A model generated the notes under the pieces. That model did not search any database. It was not told the DNA's origin and saw only the letters and a list, made by a program, of their open reading frames with translations. DNA of 64,000 nt from Atherix ibis. Lineage: Eukaryota; Arthropoda; Insecta; Diptera; Athericidae. Each line of letters opens with the position of its first letter. Within the stretch, counting starts at the first letter, position 1. Below, piece after piece: positions 48,098-60,680 of this stretch. The DNA lies in NCBI GenBank assembly GCA_958298945.1, contig OY282605.1, positions 111,100,267 through 111,164,266 on the forward strand, read 5' to 3'. Both the position numbers and the translations under genes were made by a program.

Positions 48098-48346
48098 GTG
48101 TTTGAAAATTCAAGCTATATTTTAACTTTTAAATTAAAATTTCGCTTTTACTATTACATAGATGTCGCGCTGATCGGTGCAGAGCTGTTAATTCCAATGA
48201 TAGTTTATCTAAAGAATGATTATAGGTATCGTTGGGATAGGTATAGAAACAGTGCGCCGACAGCGGAGGGTCTCTCTTCGGAAACATACGAAGTCAGGGC
48301 ATCATCCGATCGTTTATGTAAGAAAAAGGCCGATGATCGACCATAA
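48098..48346 (+). CDS. Uncharacterised 82-codon frame in a GC-richer patch
   Basis: The second half (about 48165-48345) is GC-richer than its surroundings and reads RNSAPTAEGLSSETYEVRAS followed by a basic end and stop. I recognise no family. The first half is hydrophobic and AT-rich. It could be the edge of an exon or an old repeat; no splice sites or neighbouring exons were defined. Confidence 0.12.
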   Translation: MFENSSYILTFKLKFRFYYYIDVALIGAELLIPMIVYLKNDYRYRWDRYRNSAPTAEGLSSETYEVRASSDRLCKKKADDRP

Positions 48347-51300
48347 CCATAATAAATTATATCGTGTGTGCTAAGTCCATTTTGGGAGTAATTCTATGGA
48401 CACACATCGTAAAGCAAAAATACCATGACACCTAGCCGTTCGTGGTATAGATTGACGTTTCGAGATTTGAGTTTTGGCGCGTAGTAAAAATGAAAGATTT
48501 GTTATCGGTGTATTTGAGTTCTTTGTAAGCTGTAAATTGGCTGGAAAGTAGAAATAGTGTTTTAAAATTACAAGCAATTAAAGGCTGTAGAAAATATTAT
48601 ATGTACCCGTATATAGAAAATTAATAACCGAAAAACATGGACGAAGATAAATAATGCTAAAGAGTTTCTTATAATGGATATTTTTTCTTCCTACATGCAA
48701 ACCCATTATTTATCTCCTCTACTTTCTACTGCAGCTTAGTATACAGGAAATATCAGGTTTATGTATAGAAAAGTTGTGATACAAGAACCAGGTCGATGTA
48801 TAGAAAAACCACAAAAAAATTCTTTGTTTCAATACCAGGAACGTTCATGGAATACTAGGTTTTTCAACTAGTACTTAGCTGTTGGATTAGGTAATACGTA
48901 CATACACGTACGTAGTATTTCTTAGTAATATTTAAAAACAACCCAAATTTAACTCATTAAGACTATACAATTAATAATGAAGAAAGAGTGTCATAAAACA
49001 ATAAACTACAATTATAATCAATTAATAATAGATAAGAAGATAATTTAAATTAAAACAGTGCATTTTTTTACAATAACTTGAGAAAATATCTTAACAAAAT
49101 TTAGAGTATTTTTGAAACATATTCGGTTTTAATCAATTGTCTTAATTTATAGGTCAAAGGCAGAAGATATAAAAAAAATAATTGCGATTCCATTAATCAA
49201 TATTAGGATGATAACATAGTAAATTATTCTATAATTAAAAGCAAAACACATTTTTCTTACTATTTTCTCCAATCAAATACTTATAAATATACTCGTACTT
49301 CGACGAAAATCTTCTCCACAATGCACATTTTTATAATCCGGGAATTCCCCGCAACTCAGTTTTCAGTTTAAATTGTGCGTTACGCCGCTAGATGAGAAGT
49401 TTTCAAAGAATTTTTTTAAGGTAATTAAAAAATTAAAGTTTACGTTTAATATAATAGATTTAATGTTTGTTATATTTTTTAAATTATATTTTTTTATACT
49501 CAAATTATTTAAAAAATAGTCGCATTCTCTTATTCAAATTTATAGCCTCCCTCATCCTATAATTCTCGGTAGTTTATTAGTAGTCATATTAGATGCAACG
49601 AAATTATTTCATTTTCACGCATAAAACATTACATTTATGAGGGTAAATGGCATAGAAACAATTTATATTAGTCACCATTTTTCATTAACTTTCCTTTGCT
49701 GTTTGCTTAAAAATCATAATTAAAAATGAAAAATGATTTTCCTTTTATTATTCACTAAATAAAATATATATTTTAAATAGTATCATAGGCTTGCAATTAA
49801 AGAAATTCAATGAGTTGTACTTTGTCGTTGTTTTTATTGTTTGAATGGCTGTTTTTATGATGGAATTTATTTGTTTTCTTATAATTCTTCATTCTTATTT
49901 AGGGAAAGCCTTTTCAAAAAATAAAAACATTAAAATTTTCTATGGTAAAAGCCAGAAACACTGCCTTATCAGATGATTTATAATATATTCACTTCCGGTT
50001 CAGGAAAACTAAGTAGAATAAAACTTAACAATACAAATCTATTAATTCTTTTTTCATAAGCCAACTGAAAATTTTCTGGTTTACGTGGGATTCGCAGTTT
50101 GAACATTTGATTTTTTTGTTTGATGTCCTTTTTCTTTTTATTGTAATTAAACAACTTTATTATGTCATTGCTAAAATTCAATCGATCAAGAGTTACTGGA
50201 CATGTATACAATGACTTTTAGTTGTTCCTAATCAATCACTAATTATCATTTTTTAATTGAGTAAATAACTAATCAGAATTCTTTTAAAAACAGGAATTAC
50301 TAATTGATTTATTAACTTTTTTAATATAGTTAATAGTATTTTCTGAAAATGTATTTTTTTATAAGAAAATAAGGAATTATTTTGAGTATATTAGATTAAA
50401 GAAAAGTTCATTCCGAACCTCGTTATAACTTTACTAGTTTAAATTTGATATCATGTATTGAATAAAATAACTAGCAATCGAAATTACCAATTTATATCGA
50501 AATATCCTCCTTTATGGATGTTATAAATAGTCCCTCATACAAAAGATGTCAATACTCGAATATGACTGCAGGTCAGAACTCTAATCGATTACCTAGAAAC
50601 GACATTTTGATGATAGCTACTGGATATTCTGTAGAAATAATGAATACGAAATGGAGACTGTTTTTTATAAGTTGTGAATTGACTTTGATATTAGTTTTTT
50701 GAATTTATTTCTAAAAAATCAAATTGCTGCATTGCAAAAATCATTAGGAATTATATATTTTTAAAAACTAACTTTAATGGAAATGAATTTAATCAAACAT
50801 AATTCGTTAATTTCATTAAAGTTTAAACAAAAATGATTGTGATCCTATCTTATCCGAAATATAATTTTTAATTAACATATTCTTATTGATAATTCCCATT
50901 TTGGAAAGGTGCCCACCATTGAGGTTTCGTCAAAATAGTAATAGTGTTTTTTTCTAAAATTCGAACTCTCTGCCATTATTTCATCGTATTCATAAATAAG
51001 GAAAGCTTTCTTAAATTTTGATCTTAAGTCTTAGTTGTAAGAGCTAAAATATTTTTGATTCTACTCAAAGATTATAGAAGAACTAGATAGAAAATGTTAT
51101 CAATACGTCACAGTCATTATTAAACACATTGCAATAAAAGTATTATACCAAGCACAATTGTGCAGTGTCAGCATAATATTGTTGGGGGCTTTTTGATTAT
51201 CGACTATGTACAATATTATAGCACAAAAAAATTTAAAAATTATCCTTTTTTCGCAAAGTTTCAATGCATTATCCTTGTCATCTTATATAGAACGTAAAAT

Positions 51301-51934
51301 TGATAATAATCTATAATTTCAATTTTATAATTTTAAATTGCCCCCTTAAATACACATACCATCGCTGACACTGTCTGTAAAATGATCAAAAGATTTCCGA
51401 ATATCGCCACTAGAAATACCACCGAACTTTAAAACGTGTTCGAAATAAGGAAAAATGCTCCCAATCTAATTTAGATACATTATTAAGTAAGGAAATGGCT
51501 AAGAATTTTTTCAAATAAACTATTTCTTGAATTTATTTCATGTATACATTTTATTTTATTATTTATAAAAAAAAGCATTAATATTTTCAAAAAGGAAAAA
51601 AAATTCTACTTTTTGGTTCTACTCACCCTTAATTTTTCTAAAACTTACTTATCTAATCGAGTTTCTTGAGTTTTGAAAATTTCTTGACGGTATTTCGAGT
51701 TTTTTGTATTTACTTCTAATGAAAACAAAAATTAGCAGGAGTAAGATTTTAATATAAAAAAGGAAATAATGGGCAGGAATCTGTAGAATTTTTTCAAATA
51801 GTGTAGGATGCCACACATGGATCAAAAACATTGGTGTTTAAGGGAGTGTTATCTACTCATTTTTTCTTAAACACAAATATCGTAAGCGAACATTGGAAAT
51901 TTTTATTGAAAATGAAAGTTAAATCTAGTACAAT

Positions 51935-52632
51935 TGTGTATGAGAAGCAATATCATTCTTATGACTACCACGACTCAGTCTGCAGGCTTCCATTCGAACG
52001 TCGAAATTTTCGATGACTTTTCCCAATAAAGGAGGATCAACGGCCTCAATTTCTTCTCCAATGTTGTTCCTTATGTCTTGAATTATTTTTAGATAATTGT
52101 TATACACTTCGTTTCAAATAGCCCCGAAAAGGAAAGTCCAATGCTGCCAAACCGCAAGATCTTGGCAGCCAATTGACATCAGCGTTTGGTAAGATTATTC
52201 GAGCACCGAATGTAGTGCACAACAAACCAATGTTTTGACGTATCATATAGTTTAAAGCGCCGTTTTGTTGAATTCATTCAATTTTGGCCACAAAAAGTTC
52301 ATTAAGATGCCGCGATATCGTTCAGGGCCTCTTCAAGACCAGCCCACAAACCGCACCAAACAGTGACTTTTTTAGGTTGCATCGATTTTTGGTAGATCAC
52401 ATGAGGGTTTTACGAGCTCCATATTCGACAATCTTATTTTTTAATGTTGCCGGCAATGTAAAAATGTGCTTCGTCGCTAAAAATGTATTCGTAAAACAGT
52501 GATTTTTTAGGTTGCATCGATTTTTTGTAGATCACATGAGGGTTTTACGAGCCCCATATTCGAAAATCTTATTTTTTAATGTTGCCGGCAATGTGAAAAT
52601 GTGCTTCGTCGCTAAAAATGTATTCGTAGTAA
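51935..52632 (-). pseudogene. Tc1/mariner-superfamily transposase relic with a 5' tandem duplication
   Basis: Minus-strand frames give, in order: FxSDEAHFH-like block (from about 52625) followed by AGNIKK, FRIWGS-like and NPHVIYKKSMQPKK remnants, AVCGLVLKRP, then IGLLCTTFGARIILPNADVN then WLPRSCGLAALDF (the WPPRSCDL-PLDF block), and a C-terminus with NFDVRMEACRLSRGSHKNDI at about 51960-52010. Same lineage as 12345 and 42697. The N-terminal portion from SDEAHF to the CGL block appears twice because of a tandem duplication of about 132-137 bp (52361-52497 and 52498-52629). Many stops and frameshifts. The last catalytic Asp of the SCDL/PLDF block is retained as LDF. Confidence 0.85.
52361..52629. 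repeat. Tandem duplication, about 135-bp unit
   Basis: Unit 1 52361-52497 and unit 2 52498-52629 both run from CAGTGA to GTATTCGTA. They differ at about five positions plus a small length change, so the duplication is not recent. Confidence 0.9.
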
Positions 52633-53508
52633 GATTCTATTGTTATCTTTATGCTTAAGAACTGTAAAAACTGACACTTCTGTTTTTTTTAAAACTTAAT
52701 TTTGAAAGTTAAAAAAATAACCAACAGATGTCCCACTCTATGCTACAAAAATAAGATATTAATGGTCAATATACTTTTTCTTAACAAAATTCTTATGATT
52801 AATGTATTCATAAAATTAATTCTGTTAATCAATTTCTTAGACTTGATTATATTAAAAAATATTATAGGTCTATCAAAATAAAAGTTTTGAATTTATTGAG
52901 TTCAGAAAAATCTCATATTTTTTAGTATAAATCATAGAATTTCTTAAAAATAAAATGAAAGTGTTAAAAACAAAATTATGATAACGTAATAACGAACACG
53001 AACAAGGTTGATTAATGTGCACTGTTAGAAACAAAATTATATTAAATAAATTTTAGTATTAAAAAAAGTTTTCCGTATAACAATCAAATTAAAAGAAAAC
53101 AAAAAAAATTGCTTATACTAAAAAAATTGTGATGAATTTGCTGATGTAGAAAAAATGCTATTCAATAACAACATTCCAACTGGTGACTAGGACATTGAAA
53201 AATTCCATCATTAATTTTCGAGAAAAAGTCAAAGTTAAAATAATTTTAAAGGGTGCAACTGATGTTGGGGAAAGTACTAAATAACCAGTGTCCAAAACGT
53301 AGAACTGAGAAACTTTCAGTTAAATGGGAAAATATATAAAATTGACTGACTTTTAGTCAGTACAGCATTGAATAGTGTACTATTTTGCAGGAATTTCCAA
53401 ATGTTAGGAATCATTAATTTTATTCACTGGAGAAAAAAATTAGAATTTCAATGAATTTTTATTTTGATCGTATTTAAGATTATTTTTTTATTATAATTAA
53501 TTTTTTTA

Positions 53509-53643
53509 TTGAATGGGTGACTATTACTTATACAGAAGGGGTTCTCGTTTATTGCATATTCTCGATGCTTCTTTTGCAGACGTTAAATTGACTGAATTCT
53601 AAACTAATTATTATTCTCATTGAACGGGTGAATATTACTTATA
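53509..53643. repeat. 25-bp direct repeat pair
   Basis: ATTGAATGGGTGACTATTAC at 53509 and ATTGAACGGGTGAATATTAC at 53619 (25 bp each with two mismatches). The second unit abuts the triplet inverted repeat that starts at 53643. Confidence 0.8.
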
Positions 53644-53758
53644 AAATTCAGTTTATAAATGAATCCCTAACACTGATTGATTTCAATTCAATCAGTGTTA
53701 GGGGTTCATTTATAAACTGAATTTTAGTTCAGTTTATAAATGAACCCCTAACACTGAT
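53643..53758. repeat. Three-part repeat, plus/minus/plus, 38-bp hairpin
   Basis: Unit 1 (53643-53680) and unit 2 (53688-53725) are reverse complements over 38 bp with one mismatch, around a 7-bp loop. Unit 3 (about 53728-53757, TTCAGTTTATAAATGAACCC and on) is the forward form again and matches unit 2 perfectly over about 30 bp. The mismatch shows unit 3 was copied from unit 2 (or the reverse) rather than from unit 1. Confidence 0.93.
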
Positions 53759-56700
53759 GACGGCGATTGTGGCGACTCCTTTTCTATTTTTGGGATGTTC
53801 AGTGGGGCAAATGATACAATGACAAACCAAAGCCCTCCTGGTTTTCTTTGCTCTATGAATTTCAGAGAAAATACGAATACATTGAAATACAAACGAAATT
53901 TCTTTATTATTAGATATTATTTTGTTCAAACGTTAATTTGAAGCCATTACACTGTGTTTTTAGGGTAGATGCGGTTTATTCATCTCGATTTCTGCTACGC
54001 AAGCTCTTATTCAGTCTACTTTGGAACAAATTAATAGAAACTCTTACTAGATGGAAACTTTGCGTAATACACTGACTAAACAACCACTAATTGAGTTGTT
54101 AGTATTCACATGTTAGCTTATTTGATATTTTATGCGACCAATGCGTAATTATTTGCTATTTGGTAGAGTGGCAGATCACTACTAATTTGAGGGCGTAAAT
54201 AACCATCATTAAACACATATAAACACTCACTAGTTAGAAGAATTCTACATAAATAGTTTACTAATGCCAAGGAAATAAAATGTTACAATACTCGTTAGAC
54301 CTAAAAGTAGTTTTGATATTACGGAAATTAAATAATGGAGAAAACAAAAATAAATAACGTACTAATAGCAAGTGACTTTAAGTGTTTCCTTTCTGATTAT
54401 TTAAGGCAATTTACTACATTTTCTTGTAATTCTTAAGCACCATTTTTGAATGAAAGTTGTTTTTGTTTTTGTATAAAATCTTTTCCCAACATATCAAAGA
54501 GGGTTTGTACTTTAAGTATTAATTTTTTTAAAAATGAGTTTCTTCAAGTATTAATAATAGATTATCTTTAAAGAAATTGTTTGGTTTATTTTTAACCATT
54601 TTCTTAGAAAGCGAATAAAAATTATAAAAAAATATCCTTTATCTTAATTTCTAATAGATTAAAATTGAGGCTCCAAAAAGGCTATAGATTCATAAGATAG
54701 ATCGTTAGTATTTAAAAATCAAACATTTTCATAGTATTTTTTTTTATATAGTAAATAATTTGCTATAAATAACATTTAATTATTATTTCTGCACAATTTT
54801 ATAGATAAACTATATAATTAAATAAGTGCATCATTTTAAATAGTAAATTTAAAAAAGAAGTTGGTGTAAATTATTTTCTTGTTTGCTGAACATCTTTAAT
54901 ACTGACTATATGAAATAAATAAATTAAGTGTTAAATAATATGAAATTATTTATTCTGTTTAATTAAGTGAATTGATTGCAAAAGACAAGCATTCAATTTC
55001 ATTAATAAAGTAGATAAATAGATTTTTTTGCTCTTTAAAATTAACAATATGCGAAGACTGGGCATTTGAAATTTTCTTTCCACTTCACTAACATATTCTA
55101 CAATAATATTAACGAAGTTACAGGACTAATTTCAGATACGAATTGAATTGATTTATTAGATGATGGGGCTTGAATAACCAAGAAGAAATCAAGAAACTGA
55201 AGAGAAACTATTCTATGTGTATTATTCGAATCAATGATAAAACTAGTGAAATATTAATGCGACATGCATACATACTCGTTTTATGTATAGGCTCGTATGT
55301 TCAGCTGAATAAGATATAACAGGAAAAAAGATATCCCTTTTTTCCTTACAGAAACATAAGCAAAAACAGGAAGAAACGGAAAAGTCAATGTTTGTACAGA
55401 CATCGGTTTTATAGAAACAATACAATTTCGTATCTGAACATACCACGGAAATTATTATATGGTAAATATTTTTTTCCATGTCATTATCAAAAAAAAGTGT
55501 ACTCGCATATGTTGAATAATTGAAAAGGCAAAGAAATAGATAACCTCATTATCGATGGGTCTCCTTTCAGAGACTCTTGTTCATTCAAAGAACAAGCTCA
55601 AGTGATAGAGACACAGCGAACTGACACACCCTTCTATGATGTCATAATAATTTTCCATTCTATTGCTTATTTTGTATAAAACCACTTTTGGCTAATGTCA
55701 ATAAAATAGTAAACATGTTGATCGTAACATTAAACAGTAGACTTATGCGGATGAATTTCAATCGAATATAACATTACAAAATTATAAATTATTATGAGTA
55801 CTTGGTTTTCTACTCGTATTAACTGCAAAAGATAAAAATGAATATTACTACATTTACACACACCGACATTACGCTATAAAATAAACAATTTTGACAGCTC
55901 ATTTCATGTTGATAGACGCCATATTGTTAAGGCATTCCTTTGATAATGACGGGTTATAGTCTAAAGTGCGTAATTTGGTATATTATATCCAAAGTTAAGT
56001 TGAAGTTAAGACATGTGAGAATTTATCAAAAAGCAATACACTTCTATATTTTGCATAAAAAAAATCAACTTAAATACACTTTGGAACGAGTTGTTTAGTT
56101 TCGTATCAGACTATAAATTTTCATTCTAAAACAAGCGCAATATTCAAATTTCTGTAGATTATTTTATTATATTTTTGTTTAATTACTGATTATCTCTTTA
56201 CAACCTACAGATAATTAATATGATTTGTGTACCCTATATGTTTTGAACCTAATTATAATAGTTTCCGATTAAGAACTTAAATAGTTCTTCTCTCCACGAG
56301 TGGATAATTCAATCTCTTCCTACAGACTATTAGAAAAACGGACATCACAATGAATTTTTAGATATTCTCCTAGAATCATCAATAATATCATCGAACTATT
56401 TTCTACAATAGAATCATCAATAATATGATCTTATTAAATTCACAATAAATAATATTCCATAAATTTTGTTCCGAAGATCAACCGTTTTCTACCGGGCTGG
56501 GATCTTTGCTACATGATCAAAATTAATAAACCTTGAACATTGATTGTCTGAAAGTCGATAGATATATGGAAAAAATGTAAAGAAAGTTTTTGAAAAGTAT
56601 GGTTTACATATAAATTTTTTTAATATAACAAATAGTTTTACAGAAAAATTTGTTAAAAACCATTATGGAAGGTAGACTTCAGCTTAATTAGTTTCTACTG

Positions 56701-57294
56701 CTTTCAGTTTGTAGAAAACAAATCTTTAATTTCAAGCTAATATACAATAGTTTTTGATAAATTTTTAAAAGTTTTATGGAAATAAATTGAAAATTTTATA
56801 AAAAAAAGGAATGGAAAAGTTATGCTTCAATTTCGCTGAGAAAATTTTGCATTGAAAAGCTTCAGTCTGGTATGTCCGCTGTTGTACAAACGTACAAAAC
56901 CTTACAACAGCAATGTGCCCTGGTTAGTGTAGGATAAGACAATAATTTACTAATACAATGAAATTTTCTTAACGAAAATAAAAAAAAAGAATTGTTGAAA
57001 AACTAAAAAAAAATTATAAAGACAATATACAAAAAAGGAGGTTTTCTTCTTTTTTGATAAAAAAATATGCAAAAAAATCTATTGAAGTGAAAATACAAAA
57101 CTTGTAATGTTTTCGTTTACATTTTCTCTTCGAAGGTTTTTATTTTAGTTCGTTATTAAACTAATATTAGTGCATTTCTTCCTTTTTGGAAGTACTAGAG
57201 TTGTTCGCATCTATGTTATTGCTATGTAATTTAACAACTGATAGTTTAAGCTCCATTTTGAAAAAAAAAAAACATTTTGATTATTTTCTACGGA

Positions 57295-58040
57295 TTTTAC
57301 ATGTTTGCCATATTTAATTGTTTTACTTCCGTAAACAGAAGAACGTGTGTCAAACTTGTGTAAAGTTGCGTAAAGCTTATCGTGACAATGCTTTACAAGA
57401 GCGTCAGTACTAATGAAGGTTCTGTCAGTACTAACGATTAAAAAATTGAATGATGGATTGAACATCAATCATTCAACCGTTTACGACTCTCTGAAGAAGA
57501 TAGGATACATAAGCAAGATCGAGAAGTTAATTTAACGGCATGTATAAAAATCTGTGACATCGTCATTAAACGTGAGGAAAACGATCCTTTTTTGACACGA
57601 TAGTTAGCTGGTGATGAGAAGTCGTCTTGGTCCCGGCGTGAGGATCCCCTTTAAACGACATCAATAGCGGACATTCATCTGAGGAAGTATGGTGGGATTT
57701 TGGAGGTGTTGTGTTTTTTTTATCTTCTACCGAGAAACCATACAATCAACTCAGAAGTGTATTGTCGGCAATTACATAGTTTGAACGAATCTATCATCCA
57801 GGAACGTCCGGAGCCCGTTAATCGTAAAGGAGTTGTGCGCCATAACGACATCGCAAGACCACACACTAGTTGGATCACTCATCAAAAAATATTGGAGCTT
57901 GGATAGGATATGTTGGCAATTCAGATGAGGCTGTAAATCAACACCTTGTTCAGTTCTTTGTCGATAAAGACAGGTTCATCTATGAAAAAGGAATTATGAA
58001 GTTCGCTGAAAAGATGGCAAAACTTCTGATTATTCTTTAT
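57295..58040 (+). pseudogene. Mellifera-like mariner transposase relic with internal deletions
   Basis: Plus-strand pieces in mariner order: LFYFRKQKN near 57325 and YRDNALQERQ (N-terminus), LNDGLNINHSTVYDSLKKIG (helix-turn-helix), a GDEK remnant followed directly by SW-SRRE (first block with the WVVY segment deleted), VLCFFYLLPRNHTINSEVYC, LNESIIQERPEPVNRKGVV, RHNDIARPHTS (second catalytic Asp kept, Q/H changed), then a deletion that removes the HPPYSPDLAPSD block, and NSDEAVNQHLVQFFVDKDRF then YEKGIMKFAEKMAK. The third catalytic Asp is gone. Wording is closest to the mellifera-type copies at 656 and 13366, but no terminal repeats remain. Confidence 0.87.
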
Positions 58041-60459
58041 ATAAATAAATACACTTTAAAACATCATGACTTTCTCCTTTTTTATGATTTTTTCAAATAT
58101 TTCAATATTCAATCATTCTGTAAGCTACAAAACTATAGTTCCGTAAGATATAGTAGGTTGACTCAAAATAACTATAGTTGCATTTTTATTTTACTATTTT
58201 TTCTAAATTATTTCGAATAAAAAATATTTAAAAAATTTATTAGTAGTTATTATAAATTCTTAAATTAGTATCTTTATTAACCGAGATCCATTATTACCAA
58301 ATCACTTTATGCTTCGATAATTATTAAAATATTTCACTTATTTTTCATCAAGAAGTCCCTCATTTATTTTTTTAAAAAAAACCTTAGTTTTCTATTCTAT
58401 TGTATTTTGTCAACTAGTGGTTAAATTCTCAAATCCCTTTTCCATTTTTCACACATGCAATAATTAAAATAAAACTAAATTTAAAAAAATTTGTTGCGAT
58501 TTCAGCCTTTTCTTTTATTAAAATCGTAAAGTAAAAGTACATTCATCAAATTGCGAGCGAATTAATTCCACTTGAATGTGAAAAACAGTCAATTAAATAC
58601 AAGCAAAGTGCAAATAATTTCACCTGTTGATGGTTTAATAGTGTAATTTGCGGAAATGTAAACAACGGTCAATATGCATGCATAAATATTGTAATTATGG
58701 CATAGTTTTCAACTTAAATGTCGTGAGATGTTCTTAAACGAAAATATTTTTCAACCGTTTTTACAAATGTACTCGTACTTCAGTTAATTGGTCTGATACT
58801 CAAAAGCAATTCTATAGAAATAATATCCTAAATATGTTAATTGAATATAATTACAAGTTATGCATTTTACCCTATCACTTTAAAATAGCTAAGAATTATA
58901 ATGGTTTAATTTTGTAGAATACTGAGTAGATCCTTCATACTGGAGTTGGAGGATTACGAGTATGGCAGTTATTTTACACTTATTAGAATCCAACCATATT
59001 GTCTGAATAAGAGATTTGCTCATATTGTATTTATGAATTAAAATCGTTTTATAATAATGGTTGAGAAAATAAATATTGTTCTATATCTACTCGTTATTCG
59101 AAGCCCCTCGTCTCATATAAACAAAAGTCAAGAACGCCAAAGTAGAATCGAAATTCTTATCTCCCTCTTCACTATTAAATCGTATCTATAAGCACAAGAC
59201 CACACATATGTGTATGTATCTAGATATGTACGCACGCAATTTATCTTTGAATTGACGCGTCGTGAATATGTGTCGCGTTGCCTTAAATTAACAACAAGTC
59301 TACCCTACACAGAATTTTGATTATGAAATCATGACAGGATAATGCTTATGACTTTGCTAGATGAATTTTAATTATTCCAACAGTCAGATTCGAGTATGAT
59401 ATTAGATGTGGTGCGTTCATCAAGCCAATTAGATAAGATACCATATTATAATTGAGATTAATTAAAAAGAAAATATTCTTTAAATATTATATATTGTAGA
59501 AAAAAAATGCAAAAACAAAACAGTTTTAACTCCATTGATCTGTACAATTTTATCTGTAAATTAACACTTCCTCAGATATGAAAAAACTTTCGAATTCTTA
59601 TCGTCTGTATTAAAAGAAATTAAAAAATCTTAATTACCGCTAGTACAACTACCATCAACATTGCTACAATATGCTGGGGGACGTGAACAATTGCAAAAAG
59701 TTAGACTTGCTTGGCTGAACTAAGGAAGAAAATCCTTTTATTGTGTTGAACTTTTAATTATCTACGAACTTCATGGCTTATGAAAAGTCTCAATTTCCGC
59801 ACTGCGACATTATGAATTACTCGTAATTGAACACGATTTTATTTTGTTGGTTTTCTTTCTTTCAGATTTAAAAACAAATAATTTTCTATAGTACGAGTTT
59901 CATATTTTGGTTTTACTGATTTTTCATCACTTATTATTATAAGTGCTTCTTTTGTTTTATGTAGATTAAAATTGTTGTTTGTATGTGAGTACTACTGAAT
60001 GTATAACCTATATCCGTATGAGTACCACATTTTTATATTAAAACAAATATTGTTGTGAATATTGCTTAATAACATACCGTTTAAGTAAAATAAAAATCAA
60101 TTTCGTAATAAGCGCTATTTAATAGCTATAATATAAAAGATAAATACTAATTAGCATTTATTCTTATAAATTTACGGAAGAAAATTATATCATTAAACAG
60201 AAAATTATTAATAGAAAGCATATTTTAGTTTCACCTGATGATAACGATTTGAATTACTATTATATTGGAGGATTTCATTAATTTATTAAATATGATTTAG
60301 GAAATGTAAAAAAATTCAAAATAATATGTTTCGGTGCATTAGGGACAATTTTTATCAGCAAATGGAAATAAACTTTAATACCAATAATAACTAAATTATT
60401 TGGATTTTTGAATGTTTTGAGAAAGCAAAAAAAGTCATAATTTAATTTTTCTTCCGCAC

Positions 60460-60680
60460 ATATTGGTGAACGTACGCGATAGTTTTCAGTCATTCTGTCA
60501 GTGCGCAAGCGCGATCATTAAAACTTAACGTTGCGTGCACGCAGTTACGAGCACTGGTTTAATAATGCGAACCGCTAAGAAATGTACACGTGCGCTCTTG
60601 TATTCATAACGTGCGTGTAGTTTTTACATAGTTTCCAAGCACAGTGGGGCACGTATTTGGCGTTTGTAACTGGATATGAT
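60460..60680. other. GC- and CpG-richer patch of unknown role
   Basis: Contains many GTGCGC/GCGCAAGCGCG/ACGTGCG words in otherwise very AT-rich DNA, plus TTCAGTCATTCTGTCAGTGC. It may be a small regulatory element or the remnant of a transposon end (CAGTGGGGCACG near 60641 resembles hAT-type ends, but no partner end was found). No coding frame crosses it. Confidence 0.25.

Larger units (their letters stand above)
46113..51934. other. Unique AT-rich DNA with repeats; no confirmed gene
   Basis: Contains a direct repeat pair of about 32 bp (46655-46686 and 46734-46765, ending TATTGTATTTGTTTA), the complex inverted repeat at 47551-47660, and a GC-richer frame at 48098-48346 (separate entries). 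TACGAGTA/TACTCGTA occur near 46166, 47096 and 49290. The frames at 49978-50211, 50514-50702 and 51649-51831 appear random. Confidence 0.45.
52640..57294. other. Unique AT-rich DNA with an inverted-repeat cluster; no confirmed gene
   Basis: Contains the triplet repeat 53643-53758 and the nearby direct repeat pair 53509-53533 / 53619-53643. An 18-bp repeat TAGAATCATCAATAATAT occurs at 56371-56388 and 56409-56426. Frames at 53729-53929 and 55243-55479 look like chance. Confidence 0.45.

Noticed and set aside
60638..60660. CAGTGGGGCACG, similar to hAT transposon ends
   Set aside because: No inverted partner end or 8-bp duplication found nearby.
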